A DNA stretch of 7,144 nt from Planctomycetaceae bacterium (GCA_031283825.1 JAITAZ010000481.1:1-7144), one strand, 5' to 3'. Positions 1 to 7,144 are shown, numbered from the stretch's first letter. Numbers and translations: made by a program. The notes: generated by a model from the letters alone, not told the origin.

Positions 1-1
1 C

Positions 2-964
2 GGAACTCCGGCGGCGTTTTATCCGGTTGAATTTTCAATGAGAATTTCTTACGGTTCGGCTTATCAGCAGTTGATTTCAAACAAAGACGGTATTATTGTT
101 TATTATCGTCCGCCGATTCAAGTCTATCGAGTAATGATTCCGTCTTTTGATGAGGGCGAAGGATTTTATCAATCTTATAAAGATGCGACATTGACTTCGA
201 ATCCGGTATTTCGGCTTTATTCTTTGTTGACTGCGAGGGGGCGTTTGGTGAATAAGTCAACCGGCAAGCCGATCAAAAATTTAGACTTTCTTTGTCAACC
301 GTCGTGGAAAAAAAACGTAACAAGCGATGAAAACGGGAATTTTGAAGTCAAAGGAATTTATCTTGGCAATGAAACGTCATTAGTGTACAGTAATCCGGTT
401 AACGCGGGTTGTTCTATTTATAAAAAGTTTAAAACGTTTTTGCCGGATACGCCAGACCAGATTATTGATCTTGGCGTTATTGAGATACCTGAATCTGGTC
501 GTTTATATTCGGATACGTTGGAAAACTTGCCGGGCAAACTGATTACCGAATTGGAGGGCGAAACGTTGACAGGAGAAAAGCTCGATTGGAAAAAGTATTC
601 TGGTAAAGTAGTGTTGCTTGATTTTTGGGCGACTTGGTGTAGTCCTTGTATTAAAGAATTTCCGAATTTGAAAAAAGTGTACGAAAAATATCATTCTCAA
701 GGTTTTGAAATTATCGGAGTCAACGTTGACGAGGATTTAAAAACGTTGGAGAAAGCATTGGAGAAATATAAATTTGATTGGACAATTATTGCGGATCAAA
801 AACTTACCAATGCCGGTAAAGTCTGTTTATTTGACCGTTTTGGACTTCAAGGAGTTCCTCTTGGAATTTTAATTGATCGATCCGGCAAGATCATAACAAT
901 TAAAACGCAAGGCGATCAACTTGAAAAAGAACTCGAAAAATTATTTCCAAAAACAAAAAATTAA
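2..964 (+). CDS. TlpA/ResA-like thioredoxin-fold protein with an N-terminal carboxypeptidase-regulatory-like domain (5' end missing)
   Basis: The frame is open from base 2 with no stop before the first ATG at 38, so the gene almost certainly begins outside the window; residue numbers here count from that ATG. Residues about 66-120 (RGRLVNKSTGKPI, then TSDENGNFEVKGI) resemble a carboxypeptidase-regulatory-like beta-sandwich. Residues about 175-305 form a thioredoxin/AhpC-TSA domain with the redox motif W200-C-S-P-C204 in the context FWATWCSPC and the cis-proline in GVP (272-274). Proteins of this family act outside the cytoplasm as disulfide reductases or oxidoreductases, but the signal peptide or lipobox that would show location is not visible. 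Planctomycetes often carry this two-domain architecture. The substrate is unknown, and no redox partner lies alongside. The TAA stop at 962-964 falls in the first bases of a palindromic repeat. Domain calls are confident; the specific role is not. Confidence 0.85.
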   Translation, partial: GTPAAFYPVEFSMRISYGSAYQQLISNKDGIIVYYRPPIQVYRVMIPSFDEGEGFYQSYKDATLTSNPVFRLYSLLTARGRLVNKSTGKPIKNLDFLCQPSWKKNVTSDENGNFEVKGIYLGNETSLVYSNPVNAGCSIYKKFKTFLPDTPDQIIDLGVIEIPESGRLYSDTLENLPGKLITELEGETLTGEKLDWKKYSGKVVLLDFWATWCSPCIKEFPNLKKVYEKYHSQGFEIIGVNVDEDLKTLEKALEKYKFDWTIIADQKLTNAGKVCLFDRFGLQGVPLGILIDRSGKIITIKTQGDQLEKELEKLFPKTKN

Positions 965-1048
965 CGGTCAATGGAAAGCATTCGTGGGACACAAATTGAC
1001 AAATTTTCGCCCCGCAAGTGTCCCACGAATGCTTTCCATTGACCATTA
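962..1048 (+). repeat. 87-bp palindromic element, copy 1
   Basis: Perfect 27-bp inverted arms lie at 966-992 and 1018-1044 (left arm begins GGTCAATGGAAAGC). They are separated by a 25-base loop (993-1017) that itself holds a small AAATT/AATTT hairpin. The outer TAA/TTA ends pair across one mismatch. The element begins on the stop codon of the preceding thioredoxin-fold gene. A second copy, matching at 83 of 87 positions, lies in inverted orientation at 6911-6997. No T-run follows, so it is not a classical intrinsic terminator. It looks like a REP/MITE-type mobile palindrome or a 3'-end RNA structure. Confidence 0.9.
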
Positions 1049-1139
1049 ATTATTGAGTTAGTCTTTAATAATTTCTTGCATCCCCACCCCTTTATCCTTT
1101 TAAAATTATTGATTTCTACCATACAAAGGCATCATTTCC

Positions 1140-1438
1140 ATTATCCGTGTTTATCAGTCAAATCCGTATTATCCGCGTTTAAAATTCCCCGTATTATCCG
1201 TGTTTGTTTTTTAATAAGGTAAAAATAAGGTTCGTCTTTCATCGCATTGATAATAATTACAAAAACAAATTTTCTACTGAAATATTACTAATTTTTTAAA
1301 CAAGATAATCGCGGAAAATGCAAAAAGATGATTTGCAAGCAACAAATAAAATAATAACAACAAATTATTTAGTTAATTAGTTAATTTTATTCAGTTGAAA
1401 TAATTATTGGCATTATCCGAGATTATCCGCGTTTAAAA
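1140..1438. repeat. Dispersed ATTATCCGYGTTT direct repeats
   Basis: The motif ATTATCCG(T/C)GTTT occurs at 1140-1152, 1168-1180 and 1193-1205, and again at 1422-1434 with a shorter ATTATCCGA just before it (1412-1420). The 17-mer ATTATCCGCGTTTAAAA is identical at 1168-1184 and 1422-1438. Spacing is irregular, so this is not a CRISPR array. It resembles the short low-complexity intergenic repeats scattered through many genomes. Function is unknown. Confidence 0.6.
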
Positions 1439-1521
1439 AAACACAGAGGTTTAGGGCTTTTGTCTTATCATCCAAAGGAGGGGGTGGAAATGATAAAACT
1501 ACTAACCGAAAACCTCTGTGT
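1435..1521 (-). terminator. Long stem-loop with a U7 tract, probable transcript end of the chaperonin cluster
   Basis: Read on the minus strand, a 12-bp stem (ACACAGAGGTTT type, arms at 1510-1521 and 1441-1452) is followed directly by seven T residues (1441-1435; the last stem base overlaps this run). Inside lies a second 7-bp stem (1465-1471 with 1490-1496) closing an 18-base C-rich loop. The structure begins about 145 bases after the stop of the last chaperonin gene, which suits an intrinsic terminator. The 57-base interior is unusually long for a plain terminator, so it may also be a structured RNA in its own right. Confidence 0.5.
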
Positions 1522-1537
1522 GTCTCAAAACAAATAA
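1490..1537 (+). CDS. Possible 15-codon mini-ORF with a strong Shine-Dalgarno
   Basis: AAGGAGG at 1475-1481 lies 8 bases before an ATG that opens a 15-residue frame (MIKLLTENLCVSQNK) ending at TAA 1535-1537. The ribosome-site match is the best in the window. However, it sits in the apical loop of the stem-loop described at this place, and no promoter or family similarity supports translation. The G-rich stretch may instead be the complement of a C-rich RNA loop on the other strand. This is a speculative entry. Confidence 0.15.
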   Translation: MIKLLTENLCVSQNK

Positions 1538-1556
1538 AAATATTATGAAAAAAAAC

Positions 1557-1655
1557 GTAAACTATTCAGTTGCAAATTTTGTTTCAATTCTGATTACGTC
1601 GTCCATCTCGCTAATTAGAACAGATTCACAAAAAAATACAACTGAATAGTTTTAC
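1557..1655. repeat. Palindromic repeat with ACTATTCAGTTG ends, downstream of the GGM-less groEL
   Basis: The left end GTAAACTATTCAGTTG (1557-1572) is matched by its reverse complement at 1639-1655 with one extra T. The pairing continues imperfectly inward. It lies 10 bases beyond the groEL stop codon. The 14-mer ACTATTCAGTTGCA (1561-1574) recurs exactly at 3368-3381, in a second palindromic repeat on the other side of the same gene. Confidence 0.65.
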
Positions 1656-1665
1656 AAGTCAACTA

Positions 1666-3288
<1,623 letters not shown>

Positions 3289-3367
3289 TTAATCGGTTAG
3301 TTGTTGAAAATTCGGAATTTTAAATTGAAATTCTAAATTTTGAAATATGTTTTAAGTATTTTTTTTG

Positions 3368-3504
3368 ACTATTCAGTTGCAGCTTTTTTAGAGAACAAAG
3401 AGGACTTCATGATTTGAAATCACAGATTGACAACTCAAAAGATAACGCTCTTGAGACTTTTCAATCAACCCAAACATTCCTTAAAAAAACTGCGGACTGA
3501 ATAT
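3368..3504. repeat. Palindromic repeat with ACTATTCAGTTGCA end, between groES and the GGM-less groEL
   Basis: The left end (ATTCAGTTGCAGC, then a T-run, from 3371) is imperfectly inverted at the right end (3481-3502: a run of A, CTGCGGACTGAAT). About 80 bases separate the ends, and these hold weak internal pairings. The element fills most of the 228-bp gap and ends 6 bases before the groES stop codon. Its left 14 bases are identical to 1561-1574, so the two repeats are probably one family. Confidence 0.55.
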
Positions 3505-3510
3505 TTACTT

Positions 3511-3813
3511 TTATTTTACAACTTTTGCGAGAACGTCGCTTTCTCGTAAAATCTTTACTTCAACTCCGTCGATTTCAATATCGCTGCCGGAATATTTTCC
3601 GTAAATGACTTCATCTCCGACCGCTACGCTAAGCGTTGCGCGAGTTCCATTGTCCAGCAACTTGCCGGGTCCAATTGAAATTACTGTCCCGCGTTGCGGT
3701 TTTTCTTTTGCGGTGTCCGGCAGATAAAGTCCGCCGGCTGTTTTTTCTTCCGCCGCCAACGGCTCGACAACAATTCGGTCATCAAGCGGTTTCAAGTTGA
3801 TTTTCTTTGACAT
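3511..3813 (-). CDS. groES: Co-chaperonin GroES (10-kDa chaperonin)
   Basis: This 100-residue protein has the usual GroES length and layout. It has an N-terminal LKPLDDRIVVEP strand and a mobile loop at about residues 20-37 (EEKTAGGLYLPDTAKEKPQR) whose hydrophobic LYL replaces the E. coli IVL. It then has RGTVISIGPG, the VIYGKYSGSDIEIDG beta-barrel segment and the ending ILRESDVLAKVV. Heptameric GroES binds the apical domains of GroEL and closes the folding chamber. The start is supported by GAAAGGA (3822-3828 on this strand), 8 bases upstream of ATG. It lies 295 bp after one groEL and 228 bp before the other, so it may have its own promoter as well as read-through. It is the only groES here and may serve either paralog. 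Confidence 0.97.
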   Translation of the reverse strand: MSKKINLKPLDDRIVVEPLAAEEKTAGGLYLPDTAKEKPQRGTVISIGPGKLLDNGTRATLSVAVGDEVIYGKYSGSDIEIDGVEVKILRESDVLAKVVK

Positions 3814-4108
3814 AATTTTGTTCCTTTCATATTTAATGGTTTAATTGAATATTAGTTGATACGCTTAATTTATTTGATTGACCTTGACCATAACTCCATC
3901 GCGAAAAAGACGCGCGAAATTACAAAACAACGATCAATTTTTTCTACAGTATTTATCGTAACAAAAATTATTACTGCAAATTTATTGTTACAATATTTGT
4001 TTCTTTTCGACCGCCGTTTTTTTGAATTTATTCAATTCAAAACGATCTCGATAATCCGGCGTCAAACGACATAATTTCAAACTGGAATTGACAAAAATAA
4101 ACGGGAAA
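3814..4108. other. groEL-groES intergenic gap
   Basis: These 295 AT-rich bases contain the groES ribosome site (3822-3828). A weak inverted pair, GTAACAA (3958-3964) and TTGTTAC (3985-3991), could be an operator or simply chance. No CIRCE element, clear sigma-70 promoter or terminator stood out. The gap is wide for a tight operon, so independent groES transcription is possible. Confidence 0.5.
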
Positions 4109-5788
4109 TTAGAAGCCCATGCCTCCCATGCCGCCCATTCCGCCCATGCCTCCCATTCCACCCATGCCGTCCATTCCAGCTCCGGGCGGCGGTGTTGCCG
4201 ATTCGGGTTTTGGAATATCTGTAATCGTACATGAGGTAGTCAGCAATAATCCGGCGACGCTTGCGGCATTTGTCAGTGCTGTTTTTACGACCTTTGCGGG
4301 GTCAACAATTCCAGCTTCAAACAGATCGCCGTAGGTATTTTTGTCGGCGTCGAATCCGTCGTTTTTGCCTTTTAACTGTTTGATTCTGTTCACGACAACA
4401 GCTCCGTCGATTCCTGCGTTTTCGGCGATACATCGTGTCGGGGCGTCCAAAACTTTCTTTATGATTTGGACTCCGTAAGCTTCGTCGCCTTTTGCTTCGA
4501 CTTTGTCGAGTGCTTTTTCGCTACGAAGTAACGCAACTCCGCCGCCCGGAACGATTCCTTCGTCTAGTGCTGCTTTTGTTGCTGCGCGGGCGTCTTCGTA
4601 AAGATATTTCCGTTCTTTTAATTCTGTTTCCGTAACCGCGCCGACATTGATTTGAGCAACTCCGCCCGCAAGTTTAGCAAGACGTTCTTGAAGTTTTTCT
4701 TTGTCGTAATTGCTTGTAGTGGTTTCGATTTCGTGTTTAATTTGTTCGACTCTTGCGTCAATATCCGATTTCTTGCCGGCACCGCCTACAATAGTCGTGT
4801 TTTCTGACGTGATGTTAATTTTTTTGCAGCGACCGAGATCGGTTAATTTGACTGCGTCGAGTTGAACACCTAAGTCTTTGTAAATTGCGTTTGCGGCGGT
4901 GAGTATTGCGATATCGCCGAGCATTGCTTTTCGTCTATCGCCGTAAGCTGGAGCTTTGACCGCACAGACTTTTAACAATCCGCGTAACTTGTTTACTACT
5001 AGGGTTGCGAGTGCTTCGCCTTCGATATCTTCTGCGATTATCAGCAATGGCTTGCTCTGTTTTGAAACAGCTTCAAGGATTGGGATAAGTTGTTTTGCGT
5101 TGGATATTTTATCTTCGTAAACTAGGACGAGGGCGTCTTCGAGTTCGGCGATTTGGTCGTCGGCGTTGGTAACGAAATGTGGCGAAAGGAATCCGCGATC
5201 AAATTGCATTCCTTCGACGACTTCGACGTAAGTTTCGGAATGTTTACCTTCTTCTACGGTAATCACTCCGTTTTTTCCGACTTTTACGAAGGCGTCGGCG
5301 AGATGTTTTCCGATAGTGGGGTCGTTATTTCCGGCGATTGTTGCGACTTGTTCGATTTCTTTTCGATTTTTTTCGTTTACGGGAGTAGCGAGTTTAGCGA
5401 CTGATTCGCAAACTGCCGCTGCGCCTTTTGCGATTCCGCGAGCTAACGACATTGGGTCAGCGCCGGCTGCAACCATCTTGAGACCTTCAAGATAGATTGC
5501 TTCGGTGAGTACGGTTGCGGTTGTTGTTCCGTCTCCGGCGACGTCGTTTGTTTTTGACGCGGCTTCTTTGACGATTTGAGCGCCTAAATTTTCTTCGGGG
5601 TCGTCGAGAGTGATATCTTCGGCGACGGTAACGCCGTCTTTTGTAATTTTTGGCGCGCCCCAACCTTTGTCGATAACGGCGTTTCGACCGCGTGGTCCCA
5701 GTGTGCTTTTGACGGCTCTGGACAATTTTAAGACGCCTGCCGCGAGCGGTTGTCGTGCGGCGTCATCGAATGACATTTTTTTAGACAC
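4109..5788 (-). CDS. groEL: Chaperonin GroEL, paralog with GGM tail and divergent apical domain
   Basis: This is a 559-residue GroEL, transcribed first in the cluster. ATPase motifs are kept: GPRGRN (31-36), K50-D51-G, GDGTTT (85-90), the aspartate in [11 protein letters not shown] (D399) and PGGG (414-417). The C-terminus (about 538-559) is a clean run of GGM repeats ending in GF, typical of the cavity-facing tail. The apical domain departs from the classic form: the Y-x3-Y-F substrate/GroES patch reads F200-x3-H204-F205, APGFGDRRK is APAYGDRRK, and LTGGTV is LTAANA. Changed substrate range or GroES affinity is inferred, not shown. The start is GTG: an AAGGAG lies 9 bases upstream, and [12 protein letters not shown] then aligns with [12 protein letters not shown] of the other paralog. 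The in-frame ATG at 5776 would be 21 bases from the Shine-Dalgarno. Third codon positions favour A and C (GAA, GAC, ACA). Confidence 0.97.
   Translation of the reverse strand: MSKKMSFDDAARQPLAAGVLKLSRAVKSTLGPRGRNAVIDKGWGAPKITKDGVTVAEDITLDDPEENLGAQIVKEAASKTNDVAGDGTTTATVLTEAIYLEGLKMVAAGADPMSLARGIAKGAAAVCESVAKLATPVNEKNRKEIEQVATIAGNNDPTIGKHLADAFVKVGKNGVITVEEGKHSETYVEVVEGMQFDRGFLSPHFVTNADDQIAELEDALVLVYEDKISNAKQLIPILEAVSKQSKPLLIIAEDIEGEALATLVVNKLRGLLKVCAVKAPAYGDRRKAMLGDIAILTAANAIYKDLGVQLDAVKLTDLGRCKKINITSENTTIVGGAGKKSDIDARVEQIKHEIETTTSNYDKEKLQERLAKLAGGVAQINVGAVTETELKERKYLYEDARAATKAALDEGIVPGGGVALLRSEKALDKVEAKGDEAYGVQIIKKVLDAPTRCIAENAGIDGAVVVNRIKQLKGKNDGFDADKNTYGDLFEAGIVDPAKVVKTALTNAASVAGLLLTTSCTITDIPKPESATPPPGAGMDGMGGMGGMGGMGGMGGMGF
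4115..4179 (-). repeat. 9-bp tandem repeat encoding the GGM tail
   Basis: About seven imperfect copies of a 9-base unit (on the plus strand CCCATGCCT, CCCATTCCG and similar) encode the Gly-Gly-Met tail. Codon choice varies between units. Such arrays can change length by slippage, and length affects the volume and wall chemistry of the folding cavity in known GroELs. Confidence 0.85.
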
Positions 5789-5797
5789 GTTTGGTAA

Positions 5798-5803
5798 CTC
5801 CTT
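5798..5803 (-). promoter_or_regulatory. Shine-Dalgarno AAGGAG deciding the GTG start of groEL
   Basis: On the minus strand AAGGAG is followed by 9 bases and then GTG at 5788. This spacing is right for GTG and too long (21 bases) for the internal ATG at 5776. Confidence 0.8.
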
Positions 5804-5838
5804 CGTGATGTTTTTTTGAGATGTGTTAAACTGTTCAC

Positions 5839-5920
5839 ACTTTAAATTTCGTTTTGTTAAACTTGTTGATTGAGTTGAAAAGCAAGTTTAGCAGTCGATT
5901 AAATCGTTGAAATTTAAAGT
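5839..5920 (-). promoter_or_regulatory. Nested AU-rich inverted repeats in the groEL leader
   Basis: A perfect 12-bp inverted repeat (ACTTTAAATTTC at 5839-5850, its complement at 5909-5920) encloses an 8-bp pair (TAAACTTG 5858-5865 with CAAGTTTA 5883-5890) and a 5-bp pair (CGATT 5896-5900 with AATCG 5902-5906). It lies 51-132 bases upstream of the groEL start. In RNA it would fold as a closed outer stem with two inner hairpins. It could be a heat-sensitive leader or protein-binding sites; neither is proven. Confidence 0.45.
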
Positions 5921-5967
5921 CCTATTTGTATAATTCAGGAAGAGTTAAATTTATCGCTGTGATTTGT

Positions 5968-5998
5968 ATTATAAATTGTTGTGAAATTGGCGAGTAAA
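5968..5998 (-). promoter_or_regulatory. Candidate sigma-70-type promoter for the chaperonin cluster
   Basis: On the minus strand a perfect TATAAT (5973-5968) is preceded by a weak TTTACT at 19-base spacing, or TTACTC at 18. Initiation near 5961 would give a leader of roughly 170 bases that includes the nested inverted repeats. The region is AT-rich, so a chance TATAAT is possible. A second, weaker TATACA lies at 5932-5927. Confidence 0.3.
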
Positions 5999-6068
5999 TA
6001 AAGCTCTTCTTACAACTAATATGTATGAATCCGCAACAACGAATTCACATCCAGAATGAGCAACTATC

Positions 6069-6200
6069 ATGCCATTATTTTTCTGCCATTTTGACAGCAT
6101 GAAATCAATGAAAATCTCAAAAAAAGACGTTGTCTTGAGAAAAAAGACTGTAGCCCGAAGTCAAAAGACGGTAGTCCGAAACCAAAAGACGGTAGTCTAA
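6069..6200 (+). CDS. Doubtful 43-codon ORF ending in heptapeptide repeats
   Basis: ATG at 6069 (alternatives at 6099 and 6108) opens a frame to TAA 6198-6200. The second half runs through the 21-bp repeat and gives heptads KTVARSQ, KTVVRNQ and KTVV. A repeat of 21 bases stays in frame automatically, so the open frame is weak evidence. No good Shine-Dalgarno precedes any of the starts. It is a basic, low-complexity peptide if made and is more likely non-coding. Confidence 0.12.
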   Translation: MPLFFCHFDSMKSMKISKKDVVLRKKTVARSQKTVVRNQKTVV

Positions 6201-6225
6201 AAGCAAAAAATAGACGCTAAAAAGC
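6121..6225. repeat. 21-bp tandem repeat, about five units
   Basis: Three good units lie at 6142-6162, 6163-6183 and 6184-6204, with consensus AAAAGACGGTAGTCCGAARYC. They are flanked by degenerate units at 6121-6141 and 6205-6225 in the same register. Each begins with an A-tract. Twenty-one bases is two helical turns, so the A-tracts fall on one face of the helix and the DNA should be intrinsically curved. It lies about 330-440 bases upstream of the groEL start. Confidence 0.75.
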
Positions 6226-6300
6226 TGTTTTTATTCTTAGATTTGGCGTATTAGGTGATGTTTTGTAGTGATTTATGTTAATTTCTAACTCATGTTACCC

Positions 6301-6381
6301 CAGATCAGGTAGGCGACCGCCGACTCTGGTAGGCGACCTTTCGCCGAAAGGTCGCGTCGGCATTAGCCGACGGTAAATCTG
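6301..6381. repeat. GC-rich hairpin cluster with GGTAGGCGACC direct repeats
   Basis: GGTAGGCGACC occurs twice, at 6308-6318 and 6328-6338. The second overlaps a 10-bp hairpin (GCGACCTTTC 6333-6342 with its complement 6346-6355, 3-base loop). A second hairpin, GTCGGC-ATTA-GCCGAC, follows at 6356-6371. The whole is bounded by CAGAT (6301-6305) and ATCTG (6377-6381). The GC content contrasts sharply with its surroundings, as expected for an inserted repeat. Confidence 0.7.
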
Positions 6382-6398
6382 AATTGATTTTAATTATT

Positions 6399-6812
6399 GG
6401 GAACATCTAAAAACCTCATGTAAAATTTATTTTTATTAGGAACGCGGTCGTCTCGACCGCATATTTAGGCGTTTGTCATGCAGGCGGGACGCCCGCGTTC
6501 CTTCTAATATTAGTTTTTAGGTAATATATCAGTGGAATATTTTTAACACGTATGAATATTGTACAACCAACCTCATTTTCAACCTAATTTTCTTACGAAA
6601 CAACCTCAGTAGCCAATGATACTCCCCACGCTAACCTCATTACCTCATTAAAAACGTAAACGAATAATGAGGTAATGAGGGTGGTTTTGGTGGGATTCAT
6701 TGCTACTGAGGTTGTTTTGTTAGGAAAAATTAGGTTTTAAATGAGGTTTGCGGAAACTGTTAAAATACGTTTTGGAAAATTCAACTGATATATTACGTTT
6801 TTAGAAGTTCCC
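6399..6812. repeat. Long imperfect palindrome (about 300 bp without its insertion)
   Basis: Matching arms pair in order from outside in: 6399-6414 with 6797-6812 (one mismatch), 6521-6533 with 6784-6796, 6569-6577 with 6740-6748, 6581-6591 with 6726-6736, 6598-6613 with 6702-6717 (16 bp), and 6635-6649 with 6666-6680 (15 bp). The apex is a 16-base loop at 6650-6665. No ORF of note lies inside. The form suits a non-autonomous MITE-like element or a very large hairpin RNA. The left arm is interrupted at 6415-6520 by extra sequence absent from the right arm. Confidence 0.75.
6415..6520. mobile_element. Palindromic repeat inserted in the left arm of the larger palindrome
   Basis: The right arm of the surrounding palindrome runs straight from CTAAAAAC to GTAATAT (reverse complement), while the left arm has 106 extra bases between them. 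The extra segment holds outer 9-bp ends AGGAACGCG (6438-6446) and CGCGTTCCT (6494-6502), and two inner GC-rich hairpins at 6444-6460 (7 bp) and 6484-6496 (5 bp). GTTTTTAG at its end (6513-6520) is the complement of CTAAAAAC just before it (6407-6414). No target duplication is certain and there is no transposase, so mobility would have to be supplied in trans. Confidence 0.55.
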
Positions 6813-6876
6813 AGTATTATTCCCCCGATCCATTAACCCCAGATTTTAAACAAGAATGTCTCCTAAAAAATTATCG

Positions 6877-6912
6877 TAACCGTTCACGGTTTTTTAAATC
6901 CGTGAACGGTTA
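6877..6912. repeat. 13-bp perfect hairpin next to the palindromic element
   Basis: TAACCGTTCACGG (6877-6889) and its complement (6900-6912) flank a 10-base T-rich loop. The right end overlaps the first two bases of the adjacent 87-bp palindromic element. Read toward the left (minus strand) it lies about 100 bases past the stop of the unrecognised right-edge gene, but there is no terminal T-run of note. Confidence 0.7.
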
Positions 6913-6997
6913 ATGGTCAATGGAAAGCATTCGTGGGACACTTGCGGGACGAAAATTTGTCAATTTGTGTCCCGCGATTGCTTTCCATTGACCATTA
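6911..6997 (-). repeat. 87-bp palindromic element, copy 2 (inverted)
   Basis: Arms of 31 bases at 6911-6941 and 6967-6997 pair with two mismatches around a 25-base loop. On the minus strand it matches copy 1 (962-1048) at 83 of 87 positions, loop included. It lies 12 bases beyond the stop codon of the minus-strand gene at the right edge, so relative to the gene upstream of it the orientation is the same as for copy 1. Confidence 0.9.
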
Positions 6998-7009
6998 CGC
7001 ATTGAATTA

Positions 7010-7144
7010 TTATAAATTCACGCCAACTATTCTTGATAATTGACCAATAATGTCGTAACCGTCCCATATTACGCTAATGTCAAGCGCAGAACCAATCGGA
7101 ACAACTCGATCAATTCCGCTCAATCGACGCGAAATTATCCAGTC
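7010..7144 (-). CDS. C-terminal 44 residues of an unrecognised protein (5' end outside window)
   Basis: Read on the minus strand from the right edge, a frame is open for 44 codons to TAA at 7012-7010. It gives a non-repetitive, protein-like sequence with RRLSGIDRVVPIGSALDIS followed by VIWDGYDIIGQLSRIVGV. The mix of hydrophobic strands, the conserved-looking WDGYD and the abrupt stop suit a real C-terminus of a cytoplasmic enzyme, but I do not recognise the family and give no function. It is the next minus-strand gene upstream of the chaperonin cluster, separated by 1.2 kb of repeats, so it is unlikely to be co-transcribed with it. Confidence 0.6.
   Translation of the reverse strand, partial: DWIISRRLSGIDRVVPIGSALDISVIWDGYDIIGQLSRIVGVNL

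Larger units (their letters stand above)
965..1665. other. Non-coding region between the thioredoxin-fold gene and the chaperonin cluster
   Basis: No credible gene was found in these 701 bases. They contain the palindromic element (to 1048), ATTATCCG-type repeats (1140-1205 and 1412-1438), an AT-rich stretch at about 1206-1410 in which nothing was recognised, a long stem-loop with a U-tract (1435-1521), and a palindromic repeat next to the end of the chaperonin gene (1557-1655). The flanking genes converge here, so the region must hold both 3' ends. Confidence 0.7.
5789..7009. other. 1.2-kb non-coding, repeat-rich region upstream of the chaperonin cluster
   Basis: No convincing gene lies in these 1221 bases. 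From left to right they hold the groEL leader and candidate promoter (to about 6000), unassigned sequence to about 6120, a 21-bp tandem repeat, a GC-rich hairpin cluster, a long interrupted palindrome, a 13-bp hairpin, and copy 2 of the 87-bp palindromic element. The density of separate repeat types suggests a tolerant landing site for small mobile palindromes. Confidence 0.7.

Noticed and set aside
503..700. 65-codon minus-strand ORF inside the thioredoxin-fold gene
   Set aside because: It overlaps the thioredoxin domain antisense and has no family features.
962..1048. Classical Rho-independent terminator for the thioredoxin-fold gene
   Set aside because: The stem is strong, but the loop is 25 bases and no U-tract follows, so it was called a palindromic repeat instead.
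3856..4074. 72-codon plus-strand ORF between the first groEL and groES
   Set aside because: It has low-complexity, I/F/K-rich composition from AT-rich DNA, no Shine-Dalgarno, no recognisable motif, and runs against the cluster.
4119..4334. Plus-strand ORF beginning with a proline-methionine repeat
   Set aside because: It is the antisense reading of the GGM tail of groEL.
5888..5914. CIRCE-like half-site TTAGCAGTC upstream of groEL
   Set aside because: The left half matches CIRCE at 8 of 9 positions, but nine bases later GTTGAAATT does not match GAGTGCTAA, so no HrcA operator is supported.
6021..6059. 12-codon ORF upstream of the groEL promoter region
   Set aside because: It is too short, has no Shine-Dalgarno and shows nothing suggesting a leader peptide.
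6121..6225. CRISPR array
   Set aside because: The 21-bp units are directly adjacent with no spacers, and no cas genes are present.

Overview
This window reads as an AT-rich member of the Planctomycetota. That is inferred from protein sequence recalled from memory, not from a search. The N-terminus of the second chaperonin ([14 protein letters not shown]..., then [11 protein letters not shown]) looks like planctomycete GroEL. A groEL-groES-groEL cluster, and a thioredoxin fused behind a carboxypeptidase-regulatory-like domain, are both common in that phylum. The low GC and abundant small repeats would suit an uncultured or host-associated lineage, but this cannot be settled here.

Layout. Positions 2-964 (+) hold the 3' part of a TlpA/ResA-like thioredoxin-fold protein whose start lies off the left edge. 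Positions 965-1665 are non-coding: an 87-bp palindromic element directly at the first gene's stop, scattered ATTATCCG repeats, a long stem-loop with a U-tract that probably ends the chaperonin transcript, and a hairpin-like repeat. Positions 1666-5788 hold the chaperonin cluster, all on the minus strand. In transcription order it is groEL with a GGM tail (5788-4109), groES (3813-3511) and a second groEL without a GGM tail (3282-1666), with gaps of 295 and 228 bp. Positions 5789-7009 are about 1.2 kb of non-coding DNA. They hold the groEL leader, a 21-bp tandem repeat, a GC-rich hairpin cluster, a long imperfect palindrome interrupted by a second palindromic repeat, a small hairpin, and an inverted copy of the 87-bp element. 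Positions 7010-7144 (-) are the last 44 codons of an unrecognised gene.

Function. GroES caps GroEL rings in ATP-dependent protein folding. The two GroELs are clearly different paralogs. One keeps the canonical apical (substrate and GroES-binding) face but has no GGM tail. The other has the tail but a changed apical face. They also use opposite third-position bases although they lie on the same strand. The GGM-less groEL is bordered on both sides by relatives of one palindromic repeat, which suggests a separate recent history for that gene.

The most unusual content is the non-coding DNA: several palindromic repeat families, at least one with two near-identical copies placed in the same orientation just after the stop codons of two unrelated genes. 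No CRISPR array, tRNA, rRNA, transposase gene or CIRCE operator was found by eye.
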